Notes: generated from the letters alone by a model not told the origin. A stretch of DNA of 64,000 nt from Streptomyces roseofulvus (GCF_039534915.1 NZ_BAAAWE010000001.1:7440001-7504000), one strand, 5' to 3'. Positions 42,568 to 58,026 are shown, numbered from the stretch's first letter. A program made the numbers and translations.

Positions 42568-44202
42568 ATGGCCGCCCGACCCGTCCGCCGCGCGACCGCC
42601 GCGCTGATCACGGGGGCGCTCGCCCTCGCGACCGCGGCCTGCACCAACCCCGGCTCCGACACCGCCGGCACCGGCGGCCCCAAGGACTCCGCGGTCGTCG
42701 GCATCGCCTACGAGCCCGACACCCTCAGCCCCCTCCTCGGCTACGGCAAGGACGGCAACTCCAAGATCTTCGACGGGCTCCTCGCCTTCGACGCCGACAT
42801 GAAGCTCCGGCCGGCCCTCGCCCGCACGCTCCCGCACATCAGCGACGGCGGCCTCACCTACACGTACACCCTCCGCGACGACGTCACCTTCAGCGACGGC
42901 GCTCCCTTCACCTCCAAGGACGTCGTCTTCACCTACCGGACGATCCTCGACCCGAAGACCAACAACCCCTCCCGCACCGAGCTCGACGCCCTCAAGAGCG
43001 TCGAGGCCGTCGGCGACGACACCGTGGTCTTCCGCCTCAAGTACCCCTACGCGCCCTTCGCCGAGCGCACCGTCCACGCCATCGCCCCCGAACACGTCGC
43101 CGCGCGGCAGGACGTCAACACCGGCCCCTTCACCACCCACCCCATAGGCACCGGCCCCTACGTCCTCACCGGCTGGTCCAAGGGCGAGAAGCTCACCTTC
43201 AAGGCCAACCCGAAGTACTGGAACGGCGCCCCCGCGGTGAAGCGGTTCACCATGGCGATCATCAAGGACGACGACGTCCGCGCCACCCGCCTGCGCGCCG
43301 GCGACCTCGACGGCGCCATCCTCCCGCCCAACCTCGCCGCCGGCTTCCAGAACGACAAGGCCAAGCGGACCTACGCCGCCAGGACCTACGACTACCGCAC
43401 GGTCACCCTCCCCACCCACAACCCCGTCGCCGGCGACACCGCCGTCCGCCGCGCCCTCGACATCGCCGTCGACCGCCAGACCATGGTCGACAAGATCCTC
43501 GAAGGCGCCGGCAAGCCCGCCTACGGCCCCGTCCCCACCGACAGCCCCTGGTTCGCCCAGGGCACCGTGCGCCGCCACGACCTCGCCGGCGCCCAGAAGA
43601 TCCTCGACGAGGCCGGCTGGAAGCCCGGCCCCGACGGCGTCCGCGCCAAGAACGGCGTCCGCGCCTCCTTCCCCCTCTGGTACCTCTCCGGCGACAAGCT
43701 CCGCCAGGACCACGCCCTCGCCTACGCCTCCGACGCCCGCAAGGCCGGCATCGAGATCAAGACCCAGGCCGGCACCTGGGAGGTCATCGAACCCCGCATG
43801 AAGACCGACGCGGTCCTCGCCGGCGGCGGCGCGCCCGGCGACCCCGACTTCGACCAGTACCTCCTCCTGAAGTCCACCCTCGCCGGCGACGGCTTCAACA
43901 ACATGGCCTGGTACGACAACAAGGCCGTCGACCGCGCCCTGGACAACGGCCGCCGCACGAACGACCCGGCTAAGCGCAAGGCCGCGTACGACACCGTCCA
44001 GCGCGAACTCGTCAAGAACCCCGGCTACACCTTCCTCACCCACATCGACCACCTCTACGTCGTGAACGACGCCTGGACCTCCGACGCCAAGGGCGCCCCC
44101 CTCACCACCCAGGTCGAGCCCCACGACCACGGCCTCGCCGCCGGCCCCTGGTGGAACGTCGAAGCCTGGCAGCCCAAGAAGACCGGAGACACGAAGAAGT
44201 GA
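42568..44202 (+). CDS. ABC importer substrate-binding lipoprotein, nickel/peptide (SBP_bac_5) family
   Basis: 544 residues. Signal peptide with lipobox ending in ATAACTNPG, so a lipid-anchored protein. Family 5 motifs: GKDGNSKIFDGLLAFDADMK, LRDDVTFSDGAPFTSKDVVF, GTGPYVLTGWSKGE. Related proteins bind oligopeptides or nickel complexes (NikA, DppA, OppA). The upstream Nur-like box favours nickel or a nickel chelate. ATG 42568 is preferred over GTG 42559, which would be too close to AAGGGG. First gene of five with overlaps throughout. Confidence 0.85.
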   Translation: MAARPVRRATAALITGALALATAACTNPGSDTAGTGGPKDSAVVGIAYEPDTLSPLLGYGKDGNSKIFDGLLAFDADMKLRPALARTLPHISDGGLTYTYTLRDDVTFSDGAPFTSKDVVFTYRTILDPKTNNPSRTELDALKSVEAVGDDTVVFRLKYPYAPFAERTVHAIAPEHVAARQDVNTGPFTTHPIGTGPYVLTGWSKGEKLTFKANPKYWNGAPAVKRFTMAIIKDDDVRATRLRAGDLDGAILPPNLAAGFQNDKAKRTYAARTYDYRTVTLPTHNPVAGDTAVRRALDIAVDRQTMVDKILEGAGKPAYGPVPTDSPWFAQGTVRRHDLAGAQKILDEAGWKPGPDGVRAKNGVRASFPLWYLSGDKLRQDHALAYASDARKAGIEIKTQAGTWEVIEPRMKTDAVLAGGGAPGDPDFDQYLLLKSTLAGDGFNNMAWYDNKAVDRALDNGRRTNDPAKRKAAYDTVQRELVKNPGYTFLTHIDHLYVVNDAWTSDAKGAPLTTQVEPHDHGLAAGPWWNVEAWQPKKTGDTKK

Positions 44203-45191
44203 GCCGCCGCCTCCCCTGGGGGGCCATGGCCCGGATGACGGGACGGCGCGCCCTCGCCGCCGTCCCCGTCCTCCTCGGCGTCACCCTCGCCGTCTTCGCG
44301 GTCGCCGAAGCCTCCCCCTTCGACCCCGTCAAGGCGTACGCCGGCACCGCCGGCCTCACCGCCTCGCAGGAGAACCTCGACCAGCTCCGCCACAACCTCG
44401 GCGTCGACCAGCCCTTCCTCACCCGCTGGTGGGAATGGCTCACCTCGGCCGTCACCGGCGACCTCGGCGACTCCGCCGTCATGCGCCGCCCCGTCGCCGA
44501 CGTCATCACCGAGCGCCTCGGCTGGTCCGTCCTCCTCGCCGTCACCGCCTTCCTCGTCGCGATCACCCTCGGCACCCTCCTCGGCGTCCTCGCCGGCCGC
44601 CGCCGCGGCGGCCTCCTCGACCGCGCCGTCAGCGCCCTCGCGTACACCCTGGAAGCCGCCCCCGCCTTCTGGCTCGGGCTCCTCGCCATCTGGTTCTTCG
44701 CCCTCGAACTCGGCGTCCTCCCCGCCGGCGGCCTCACCGACACCGCCAGCGACACCGTCACCCCCGACCAGGTCGCCCGCCACCTCGTGCTGCCCGCCCT
44801 CGTCCTCGGCGTCTCCCAGCTGCCGTGGTTCTTCCTCTACGTCCGCCAGGGCGTCGGCGACGCCCTCGACGAGGACCCGGTCCGCGGCGCCCGCGCCCGC
44901 GGCCTCGCCGAACGCACCGTCCTCACCGGTCACGCCCTGCGCTCCGGCATGCTCCCGATGCTCACCCTCATCGGCTCCCGCGTGCCCGAACTCATCACCG
45001 GAGCTCTCCTCGTGGAGACCGTCTTCAGCTGGCCCGGCATCGCCGCCGCCACCGTCCAGGCCGCCACCGCCGTCGACTTCCCGCTGCTCGCCGCCCTCAC
45101 CGTGCTCGCCACCGCGGCCGTCCTCCTCGGCAACCTCCTCTCCGACCTCCTCTACGGCCTCGCCGACCCGAGGGTGGGCTTCGATGGCTGA
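44199..45191 (+). CDS. ABC importer permease, NikB/DppB type
   Basis: 330 residues, about six membrane helices. FDPVKAYAGTAGLTASQEN followed by LRHNLGVDQPFLTRWWEW is the family N-terminal periplasmic loop; the EAA loop is GARARGLAERTVLTGHALRS. GTG 44199 overlaps the stop of the binding protein gene by four bases. Confidence 0.88.
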   Translation: MSRRLPWGAMARMTGRRALAAVPVLLGVTLAVFAVAEASPFDPVKAYAGTAGLTASQENLDQLRHNLGVDQPFLTRWWEWLTSAVTGDLGDSAVMRRPVADVITERLGWSVLLAVTAFLVAITLGTLLGVLAGRRRGGLLDRAVSALAYTLEAAPAFWLGLLAIWFFALELGVLPAGGLTDTASDTVTPDQVARHLVLPALVLGVSQLPWFFLYVRQGVGDALDEDPVRGARARGLAERTVLTGHALRSGMLPMLTLIGSRVPELITGALLVETVFSWPGIAAATVQAATAVDFPLLAALTVLATAAVLLGNLLSDLLYGLADPRVGFDG

Positions 45192-46020
45192 CCCCCGCAC
45201 CCACCGCCTCCGCCTGTGGACCTCCGCGCTGGTCGTCGGCGCCGTCGTCCTCGCCGTCCTCCTCGTCCCCCCGCTCGTCCACCTCGACGAACAGGCCGTC
45301 GACCTCACCCAGAAGCTCCTCCCGCCCTCCTGGGACCACCCCTTCGGCACCGACGACGTCGGCCGCGACCTCCTCCTGCGCTGCGTGTACGGCCTCCGGA
45401 TCTCCCTGCTCGTCGGCCTCGTCGCCGCCCTCGTCGCCACCGTCCTCGGCACCGCCGTCGGCGCGGCGGCGGGCGCCCTCGGCGGCTGGACCGACCGCAC
45501 CCTCATGCGCCTCGTCGACGCCTTCTCCTCCGTCCCCCACCTCCTCCTCGGCATCTTCGTCGTCGCCCTCTTCCGCCCCGGCGTCTGGCCCGTGATCGCC
45601 TCCGTCGCCGTCACCCACTGGCTCTCCACCGCCCGCATCGTCCGCTCCGAGGTCCTCTCCCTGCGGACCCGCCCCCACATCGAGGCCGCCATCTCCGGCG
45701 GCGCCTCCCGCCGCCGCGTCGCCACCCGCCACCTGCTCCCCGCGGTCCTGCCCCAGGCCGGCCTCGCCGCCGTCCTGATGGTCCCGCACGCCATGTGGCA
45801 CGAGTCCGCCCTCTCCTTCCTCGGCCTCGGCCTCCCCAGCCACCAGGCCAGCCTCGGCAACCTCGTCCAGTCCGCCCGCTCCTCCCTCCTCGCCGGCGAC
45901 TGGTGGCCCACCCTCTTCCCCGGCCTCTTCCTGATCGTCCCCACCCTCGCCATCGCCGGCCTCGCCGGCGTCTGGCGAGACCGCCTCAACCCCCGCCGCC
46001 GATCGGAGCTGATGCTGTGA
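45184..46020 (+). CDS. ABC importer permease, NikC/DppC type
   Basis: 278 residues, five to six membrane helices. HPFGTDDVGRDLLLRCVYG is the family signature near the N terminus; the EAA loop is EAAISGGASRRRVATRHLLP. It overlaps the preceding permease by eight bases and the following ATPase by four. Confidence 0.88.
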   Translation: MADPRTHRLRLWTSALVVGAVVLAVLLVPPLVHLDEQAVDLTQKLLPPSWDHPFGTDDVGRDLLLRCVYGLRISLLVGLVAALVATVLGTAVGAAAGALGGWTDRTLMRLVDAFSSVPHLLLGIFVVALFRPGVWPVIASVAVTHWLSTARIVRSEVLSLRTRPHIEAAISGGASRRRVATRHLLPAVLPQAGLAAVLMVPHAMWHESALSFLGLGLPSHQASLGNLVQSARSSLLAGDWWPTLFPGLFLIVPTLAIAGLAGVWRDRLNPRRRSELML

Positions 46021-47001
46021 ACTCCCGTCTCGCGCGCGCCCTCGACGCCGTCACCGCCGAACGGGCCGGGGACGCCCTCCTCAGCGTCCGCGGACTCACC
46101 GTCCGCTTCCGCCTCCGCGGCGGCCGCACCGTCGCCGCCGTCACCGACGCCGACTTCGACCTGGCACCGGGGGAGTGCCTCGCCCTCGTCGGCGAGTCCG
46201 GCTGCGGCAAGTCCGTCCTCGCCTCCGCCCTCCTCGGTCTGCTCCCCGCCAATGCCGAGACCAGCGGTACGGCCCTGCTCGACGGCACCGACCTGCTCGC
46301 CGCCGACGAGAAGACCCTCGCCCGATCGGTACGCGGCCGGCGCGTCGGCCTCGTCCCCCAGAGCCCCGCCGCCCACCTCACCCCGGTCCGCACCGTCCGC
46401 GCCCACCTGAAGGAGACCGTCCGGGCGCTCACCGACACCCCGCGCTCCGGCCGCCGCAAAGCCGCCGAGGACGCCGCGCACCGCGCCGCCTTCCCCGCCA
46501 CCCACCTCGACGCCCACCCCCACGAGCTCTCCGGCGGACTCGCCCAGCGCGCCGCCACCGCCCTCGCCCTCATCGGCGACGCCCCCCTCCTCCTCGCCGA
46601 CGAACCCACCACCGGCCTCGACCGCGACCTCGTCGAACGCACCGCCGACGAACTCCGCCGCCACGCCGACGACGGCCGCGGACTCCTCCTCATCACCCAC
46701 GACCTCACCGCCGCCGCCCGCATCGCCGACCGCGTCGCCGTGATGTACGCCGGCCGGATCGTCGAGATCGCCCCCGCCCACCGCTTCTTCGGCACCACCG
46801 GCCCCGACCACCCCTACGCGCGCGGCCTCCTCGACGCCCTCCCCGACCGCGCCTTCACCCCCATCCCGGGCATGCCGCCCGAACTCTCCGACCTCCCCGA
46901 CGGCTGCGCCTTCGCCCCGCGCTGCCCGCGCGCCACCGACCTCTGCGCCACGATCCCGGCCCTCCGCGCCGGAGTGGCCTGCCACCACCCGGAGCGACCC
47001 C

Positions 47002-47009
<8 letters not shown>
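46017..47009 (+). CDS. ABC importer ATPase, NikD/DppD type
   Basis: 330 residues. Walker A GESGCGKS, Q-loop LVPQSP, signature LSGGLAQR, Walker B LLLADEPTTGLD, switch ITHDLTAA. The C-terminal extension with CAFAPRCPRATDLC and GVACHHPE is the Cys-rich oligopeptide-type tail. GTG 46017 overlaps the permease stop. Confidence 0.9.
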
Positions 47010-47673
<664 letters not shown>

Positions 47674-47791
47674 TCCTTTCGCCTGTCACCCGGATGGCCG
47701 CCCTGCCGTTCCCCCGGACGGATCGCCCATTCCGCCACACTGTCCGCCGAACGCCGCAATTCCGGTGCGGCAGAAGAAGGACGTGAGAGCG

Positions 47792-47986
47792 ATGGCCGTT
47801 TCCGTTTCCGTCGTGGTGCTGCTCCTCGTACTGGCCGTGATCTTCCTGCGCAGCGGCGGCCTCAAGGTCACCCACGCCGTCGTCTGCGCCCTGCTCGGCT
47901 TCTTCCTGGCCGGCACGAGCATGGCCCCCACCATCCAGAACGGCGTGGCCGCCACCGCCGAGGTCGTGTCCAGCCTCCGGCCATGA
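47792..47986 (+). CDS. Small membrane protein conserved in Streptomyces
   Basis: 64 residues. A hydrophobic N-terminal helix (VSVVVLLLVLAVIFL), the RSGGLKVTHAVVCALLGFFL segment and a second apolar stretch ending in SMAPTIQ; the look is that of a small two-helix membrane protein repeatedly seen in Streptomyces. Function unknown. ATG 47792 has AAGGA ten bases upstream. It lies just before the rRNA promoter region. Confidence 0.7.
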   Translation: MAVSVSVVVLLLVLAVIFLRSGGLKVTHAVVCALLGFFLAGTSMAPTIQNGVAATAEVVSSLRP

Positions 47987-48016
47987 TCACCCGTAGGGGT
48001 CGTCCGACCTGCGGGG

Positions 48017-48045
48017 TTGACACGGCCCCGCCCGATCCGTAATGT
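48017..48045 (+). promoter_or_regulatory. Consensus promoter at the head of the rRNA operon
   Basis: TTGACA (48017-48022) and TAATGT (48040-48045) are separated by exactly 17 bp, a near-consensus principal-sigma (HrdB) promoter. It lies about 590 bp before the 16S gene, where Streptomyces rrn operons carry several tandem promoters. A weaker candidate pair, TTCGCA and TAACGT with a 19-bp spacer, lies at 48197-48227. Confidence 0.75.
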
Positions 48046-48296
48046 TTCGTGGGCTGTCCGACGTGAGCACCGACTCCGGTCGGCCCCGGACGGCCATTCC
48101 GCAAGAACCACCGAGCCCGATGATCACGATTCCTCGTGTGTCGTTCTCGTTCTACATTCCGTGCGTTTTTGCGAAATGAAGGAGCCAGGTCCCCGATTCG
48201 CATCGGGGGCGGGGAATCCGCTAACGTCTCACTCGTCGGAACGGCCCAGCGGCCGGAAAGACAAACCCCGCTGACTGGGAATCAGACGCCGAAAGG

Positions 48297-48398
48297 ATCT
48301 GATAGAGTCGGAAAGCGCCGGAAGGCCCCGAGGAATTGAAACTCAGGACCGGAAAGCACCGAGGAAATCGGGTCGGAAAGATCTGATAGAGTCGGAAA
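48297..48398 (+). repeat. Duplicated leader element in the rRNA promoter region
   Basis: The 18-mer ATCTGATAGAGTCGGAAA occurs at 48297-48314 and again at 48381-48398, each preceded by a run of GAAAG. TAGAGT resembles a -10 box, so these could be two tandem promoters of the rRNA operon, or processing or antitermination elements of its leader. The following leader (48441-48631) has the TTGAGAACTCAACAGCGTGC segment typical of Streptomyces rRNA leaders. Confidence 0.7.
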
Positions 48399-48631
48399 CG
48401 AAGGAAGCGCCCGGAGGGCCTGGAAACAGGAACGAAGGAAGCGTCCGCACCTTGAGAACTCAACAGCGTGCCAAAAATCAACGCCAGATTAGTTGATACC
48501 CCGTCCAGCCGGTTTCGGTTGGTCGAGGTTCCTTTGAAACAAAACACAGCGAGGACGCTGTGGACGGTCGGTCTTATTCCGACTTGACCGTCCCGCTCAA
48601 CGCGAGTGTTGAACCCGATTACGGGTACACA

Positions 48632-53561
<4,930 letters not shown>

Positions 53562-53633
53562 TCAGTTGCTCGCGTCCACTGTGTTAGTTCTGAAGTAACG
53601 AACTCCCATGCCGGTTGAGTTCAACTTCATAGT

Positions 53634-53752
53634 GTTTCGGTGGTCATAGCGTTAGGGAAACGCCCGGTTACATTCCGAACCCGGAAGCTAAGCCTTTCAG
53701 CGCCGATGGTACTGCAGGGGGGACCCTGTGGGAGAGTAGGACGCCGCCGAAC
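53634..53752 (+). rRNA. 5S ribosomal RNA
   Basis: About 119 bases, starting GTTTCGGTGGTCATAGCG and ending GGACGCCGCCGAAC, with the CCGAACCCGGAAGCTAAGCC core. Last gene of the rRNA operon, 72 bp after the 23S gene. Confidence 0.96.
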
Positions 53753-53760
53753 AATTTTTA

Positions 53761-53801
53761 GCCTCAACCCCCGGACCCTGTCCGGGGGTTGAGGCATTTT
53801 T
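53761..53801 (+). terminator. rRNA operon terminator
   Basis: A perfect 16-bp stem (53761-53776 with 53780-53795) closes a three-base loop and is followed directly by ATTTTT. This is a textbook intrinsic terminator placed nine bases after the 5S gene. Confidence 0.95.
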
Positions 53802-53901
53802 GCGTTCTCGTGAAGCGTGAGGCACTTCGCTTCCCTTCTCCGGGGGACGGGCCTAGCGTCGGCGGCCGGCGCGACTGTCGTCCCCACCCGGAGGAGCTGT
53901 C

Positions 53902-55491
53902 TTGACCTCACGTACTCCTCCTCGCAGAGGGCGCCTGGCCGCTCTGGCCGCCGCCCTCGTCGCGGTCCTGCTCGTCGGCTCGGCGCCCGTCGCCCAGGCC
54001 GAGGAGATCCCCCTCGCGCTGGGGCACCGGCTCGTCGAGCACTACCTCGGCGCCCCGGCGACAGCCAGGCCGCTGCCGGGCGCCGGACCCGCCCAGCACC
54101 CCCATCTCGCGCCCAACGGACGCAGCGGCATGCACGCCGACGGGGCCGGCAGCGGTACCCACCCGTATCCGGCGCCGCTGGGAAGGAGCCCCGAGGTGAC
54201 GAGCGAGCAGATCGCCCCCCTCGGCGGCGAGTGCGCCACCGCCACCTTCGACACCGGCGGCCGGCTCCTCACCGTCTGCGGCACCTTCAACGGCTTCCTG
54301 CTCAAGCTGCTCGACCCGCGGAGCCTCGACACCCTCGCCGAGCACAAGCTGCCGCAGCGCTCCTCCACCGTGGAGGCCGTCACCCGGCTCGACTTCGAGA
54401 AGATCTTCAAGGACACGTCGGGCGGTGCCTACTTCTACCTGGACCACCGCGACCGGGTCGTGCTCGCCGACTCCCGGCAGCACGTCCTGCGCATCGCGCA
54501 CGGGCGGAAGGCGGACGGCTCCTGGGAGTTCACCGTCGAGGACGACTGGGACCTGACCCCGCTCGTGCCGCACGACTGCGTCAGCTGGACCAACCTCTTC
54601 CCCAGCGGGAAGTGCGACCCCGTCACCTCGGTCATGCCGGACTGGGACGGACGGATCTGGTGGGTCACCCGGCTCGGGCGGGTCGGGACCGTCGACCCCG
54701 CCACCGGGGCGCTGCGGGCGATCCGGCTCGACGGGGAGGAGATCCAGAACTCCTTCTCCGTCGCCGAGGACGGCGTCTCGATCGTCACCGACCACGCCCT
54801 GTACGCGTTCCGGGCGGACGGCGATGGGACGCCGCGGGTGGTCTGGCGGGAGGAGTACGACCGGGGGACCGGGACCAAGCCCGGCTCGGTGAACCAGGGG
54901 TCGGGGACCACACCGGATCTCTTCGGCAGCCGGAGTGCGTACGTCGCCATCACCGACAACGCCGACGACCGCATGAACGTCCTCGTCTACCGGCGGGAGG
55001 CCGGCGTGCCGGCGGGGGAGCGGCTCCTGTGCAAGGTGCCCGTCTTCGGCTCGGGGGCCTCGACGACCGACAACTCCCTGATCAGCTGGGGCGACAGCCT
55101 CGTCGTGGAGAACAACTACGGATACGAGAACCCGTCGTCGCTCGGCTTCGGACGGAGCGTCGTCGGCGGGGCCACGCGCATCGACGTACGGCCCGACGGG
55201 AGCGGCTGTGACGTGGTGTGGGAGAGCGACGTGCGCTCGCCGTCCACCGTGCCGAAGCTGTCCACGGCCAACGGGCTGCTCTACTTCTACGAGAAGCGGC
55301 CGCACGCGTTCGGGATCGACGCCTGGTACCTGACCGCCGTCGACTTCCGCACCGGCGCCCGGGTCTACTCGCGGTTCACCGGGACCGGGCTCGGCTACGA
55401 CAACAACTGGGCGCCCATCACCCTCGGCCCCGACGGCACCGCCTACATCGGCGTCTTCAACGGGATCGTCGCCGTACGGGACACCGCCTGA
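53902..55491 (+). CDS. Secreted protein with beta-propeller-like repeats, unknown function
   Basis: 529 residues. Signal peptide with an Arg-rich start, hydrophobic core (LAALAAALVAVLLVGS) and cleavage near VAQA-EE. The mature part has many short beta strands with GxIWW, DGxAYIGV and similar motifs, as in PQQ- or WD-type propellers, and several Cys pairs. TTG 53902 is chosen with GGAGGAGC upstream. No enzyme motif recognised. Confidence 0.75.
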   Translation: MTSRTPPRRGRLAALAAALVAVLLVGSAPVAQAEEIPLALGHRLVEHYLGAPATARPLPGAGPAQHPHLAPNGRSGMHADGAGSGTHPYPAPLGRSPEVTSEQIAPLGGECATATFDTGGRLLTVCGTFNGFLLKLLDPRSLDTLAEHKLPQRSSTVEAVTRLDFEKIFKDTSGGAYFYLDHRDRVVLADSRQHVLRIAHGRKADGSWEFTVEDDWDLTPLVPHDCVSWTNLFPSGKCDPVTSVMPDWDGRIWWVTRLGRVGTVDPATGALRAIRLDGEEIQNSFSVAEDGVSIVTDHALYAFRADGDGTPRVVWREEYDRGTGTKPGSVNQGSGTTPDLFGSRSAYVAITDNADDRMNVLVYRREAGVPAGERLLCKVPVFGSGASTTDNSLISWGDSLVVENNYGYENPSSLGFGRSVVGGATRIDVRPDGSGCDVVWESDVRSPSTVPKLSTANGLLYFYEKRPHAFGIDAWYLTAVDFRTGARVYSRFTGTGLGYDNNWAPITLGPDGTAYIGVFNGIVAVRDTA

Positions 55492-55581
55492 GCCCGGGCG
55501 GTGCCCCGAGGACGGACGTACGGCGACACCGGCGCGGTGCCCTCGGGCGGGTGTCGCGCCGGTACCGTACCCCCGCCGGGT

Positions 55582-56379
55582 CTACTCCATCGGCGGGACC
55601 TCGCCGACGGTCGTCCGGACGTCGATCACCGCGAACGCGGCGCCCTGCGGGTCGAGGACGGCGGCGAAGCGGCCGAAAGGGCTGTCCATCGGGCCGAAGA
55701 CCTTGCGCCCGCCGAGACGCTCGGCCGCGGCGACCGCCAGGTCGCAGTTGTCGACGGCGAAGTAGATCTGGATGTAGGAGGGGACCTCCGCCGGGAAGTC
55801 CTCGGGCGTCATCTTCATGCGGCCGAGGATCGGGTCGGAGCCGAGGTCGAAGACCTTGTAGTCCATGTCCTCGCCGGTCATCCTCTTGGCGTTGTAGCCG
55901 AAGACGTCCGTGAAGAAGGCGTCGGACTTCTCGGGCTCGCGGGTGAAGACCTCGGCCCAGACGTAGGATCCGGTCTCCCCTTCGAGCTCGAAGCCCTCGT
56001 GGACGCCCGCCTGCCAGAGGCCGAACACGACGCCCGCCGGGTCCCGGGCGATGCACATGGAGCCGAAGTCGCCGACCTTCATCGGCTCCATCAGCACCGT
56101 GCCGCCCGCGGCCTTGATCTTCTCGGCCGTGGCGCCGACGTCGTCCGAGGCGAAGTAGAGACACCAGGCGGACTGCGGCGGGGTGTCCCCGCCGGGCATC
56201 GGCGGGACGACGGCGGCGACCGCCTTCCCGTTCTTGTACGCCTGGGTGTAGTTGCCGAACTCCGTCGACGCCTCCCCGAAGGTCCAGCCCAGCACATCGG
56301 CGTAGAAGGTCTTGGCGCCCTCGGCGTCGGTGAACATCGCGTCGGTCCAGACCGGGGTGCCTTCAGGTCGTGCGGCCAT
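55582..56379 (-). CDS. VOC-family protein with two glyoxalase-type domains
   Basis: 265 residues, tandem VOC domains: PVWTDAMFTDAEGAKTFYAD and YVWAEVFTREPEKSDAFFTD begin the two halves, which end ARDPAGVVFGLWQ and LDPQGAAFAVIDV. Its architecture is the same as the protein at 34755-35534. Substrate unknown. Confidence 0.87.
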   Translation of the reverse strand: MAARPEGTPVWTDAMFTDAEGAKTFYADVLGWTFGEASTEFGNYTQAYKNGKAVAAVVPPMPGGDTPPQSAWCLYFASDDVGATAEKIKAAGGTVLMEPMKVGDFGSMCIARDPAGVVFGLWQAGVHEGFELEGETGSYVWAEVFTREPEKSDAFFTDVFGYNAKRMTGEDMDYKVFDLGSDPILGRMKMTPEDFPAEVPSYIQIYFAVDNCDLAVAAAERLGGRKVFGPMDSPFGRFAAVLDPQGAAFAVIDVRTTVGEVPPME

Positions 56380-56481
56380 GACGTGACTCTCGCTTCCGAT
56401 TCGGTGACGTTATGGGTGATTCGTGGTCCACGCCCACGCTAGCCACGCCCCGCCGGTCCCGCGCGGTGGCGCGCGGTCGGC

Positions 56482-57003
56482 TCAGGACGACGGGCGGCCG
56501 AGCGTGTAGCGGTGGAAGGGCGCCGGCGGCAGGGCGAGGTCGGGCCGCCACACGGCCAGGACCTGGGCGGAGGGCAGGAACAGGGCCTCCGGTAGTGCGT
56601 CCGGGGAGGTCCACTCCCAGCGCCGGATCTTCTCCGGCTCGGCCACCGCCGGGGTGCCCGTGAAGGTGCGGACGACCGTCGCCGCCGTCATCCGCGTCAG
56701 CTCCGGCGAGGTGACCGTGTCCAGGAGCAGCCCGAGGACCTCGACCTCGGCCGCGCCGGTGACCAGCGTGGTCTCCTCGGCGAGCTCCCGGGCCGCGGCC
56801 TCCTCGATCGACTCGCCCGGCTCGATGCCGCCGCCCGGCAGCTCCCACACGCCCGAGCGGTCCAGGCCGAGCAGGACCCGGCCCCGGTCGTCCAGCACCA
56901 CGATCCCGGCGCCCAGCGCGGCGGTCGCGGTCGGCGGGCGGGTGTTGCGGGACGCGGCGGCGGGGGCGACGGCGGTGTCGGAGGCGTACCTGTCGGAACT
57001 CAT
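56482..57003 (-). CDS. NUDIX hydrolase
   Basis: 173 residues. The Nudix box is complete: GGGIEPGESIEEAAAREL followed by AEETTL. It hydrolyses a nucleoside diphosphate linked to another group; the substrate is unknown. Lies 12 bp downstream of the universal stress protein gene on the same strand, so probably co-transcribed with it. Confidence 0.92.
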   Translation of the reverse strand: MSSDRYASDTAVAPAAASRNTRPPTATAALGAGIVVLDDRGRVLLGLDRSGVWELPGGGIEPGESIEEAAARELAEETTLVTGAAEVEVLGLLLDTVTSPELTRMTAATVVRTFTGTPAVAEPEKIRRWEWTSPDALPEALFLPSAQVLAVWRPDLALPPAPFHRYTLGRPSS

Positions 57004-57015
57004 GCGCCCTGTCTA

Positions 57016-57969
57016 TCAGCCGGCACCGACAGAGGGCCGGTCGGCGGCCGGGGGCGGGACGACCGCCACCGGGCAGGCGGCGTGGTGGAGCACCGCGTGG
57101 GCCACCGAGCCCACCAGGAGCTCCGCGATCCGGTGCCGGTGGTGCCGCCCCACGACCAGCAGGGCCGCGTCGGCGGAGGCGTCCACCAGGAGTCCCGCGG
57201 CGTCTCCCGGAGCCACCGTGCGGACCAGCTTCACGCCCGGCCACCGCTCGGCGAAGGGCCGCAGCCGGCTCTCCTGTACGCGCCGGGCCTCCGCCAGGAG
57301 GTCCTCGGTGTCGTCCGCGAGGGGGAGCGGCGGCGGCATCTGGAAGGCCGGGGAGGGGGCCGCGACCAGCGCGGACGGGTTCGGGGGGAGGGGCAGTGCC
57401 GTCATCGCCTCCAGCGGGACGCCGCGCCGCTGGGCCGTCTCGAAGGCGAAGGTCACCACCTCGTCCGGGGTCTCCTCGGGATGCAGGCCCAGCAGGATCC
57501 GTCCGGCCTCCGGGCCGCTGTCCAGGGACGCCGTGCGGGCCTCGTGCGGGACCACCACGAGGGGGCAGGGGGAGCGGGCGGCGAGGGCCCGGCCGGTGGA
57601 GCCGAGCAGCAGGGTGGCGAAGCCGCCGTGGCCGCGCGAGCCGGTCACCAGGAGGCGGGCGCCCCGGGCCGCCGCGGGCAGGACCTCGGTGACCGTGCCG
57701 TCCAGGGAGTCGTACCGCACCGGCACCGTGTGGCCGCGCTCCTCGACGACCGTCCGGACCGCGTCCAGCACGGTGTCCCTGAGCTCCGGCTCGGTGCCGA
57801 GCGAGGCGATCCGGGCCGCGCCCAGCTGGAGGGCGTCGGAGCGGACGTGGGCCACGACCAGCGGGGCGCCGACGGTCTCGGCGGCGCCCAGCGCCCAGGA
57901 GAGGGCGCGGAGGCTGTGCTCGGAGCCGTCGACGGCGGCGACGACGGGCGGGTCGGTTACCTCGTTCAT
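57016..57969 (-). CDS. Universal stress protein, two UspA domains
   Basis: 317 residues. Domain 1 carries a full ATP-binding motif GSRGHGGFATLLLGSTG; domain 2 has the degenerate VGRHHRHRIAELLVGSV, in which the first Gly-x-x-Gly is lost, so only one half may bind ATP. ATG 57969 has GGGAGG nine bases upstream; an upstream in-frame ATG at 58005 is less likely. Confidence 0.9.
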   Translation of the reverse strand: MNEVTDPPVVAAVDGSEHSLRALSWALGAAETVGAPLVVAHVRSDALQLGAARIASLGTEPELRDTVLDAVRTVVEERGHTVPVRYDSLDGTVTEVLPAAARGARLLVTGSRGHGGFATLLLGSTGRALAARSPCPLVVVPHEARTASLDSGPEAGRILLGLHPEETPDEVVTFAFETAQRRGVPLEAMTALPLPPNPSALVAAPSPAFQMPPPLPLADDTEDLLAEARRVQESRLRPFAERWPGVKLVRTVAPGDAAGLLVDASADAALLVVGRHHRHRIAELLVGSVAHAVLHHAACPVAVVPPPAADRPSVGAG

Positions 57970-58026
57970 GAGGGGATGCCTCCCGCGCCCGGCGCCGCGC
58001 CACACCGGCGACGGCGAGCGGGTCCG

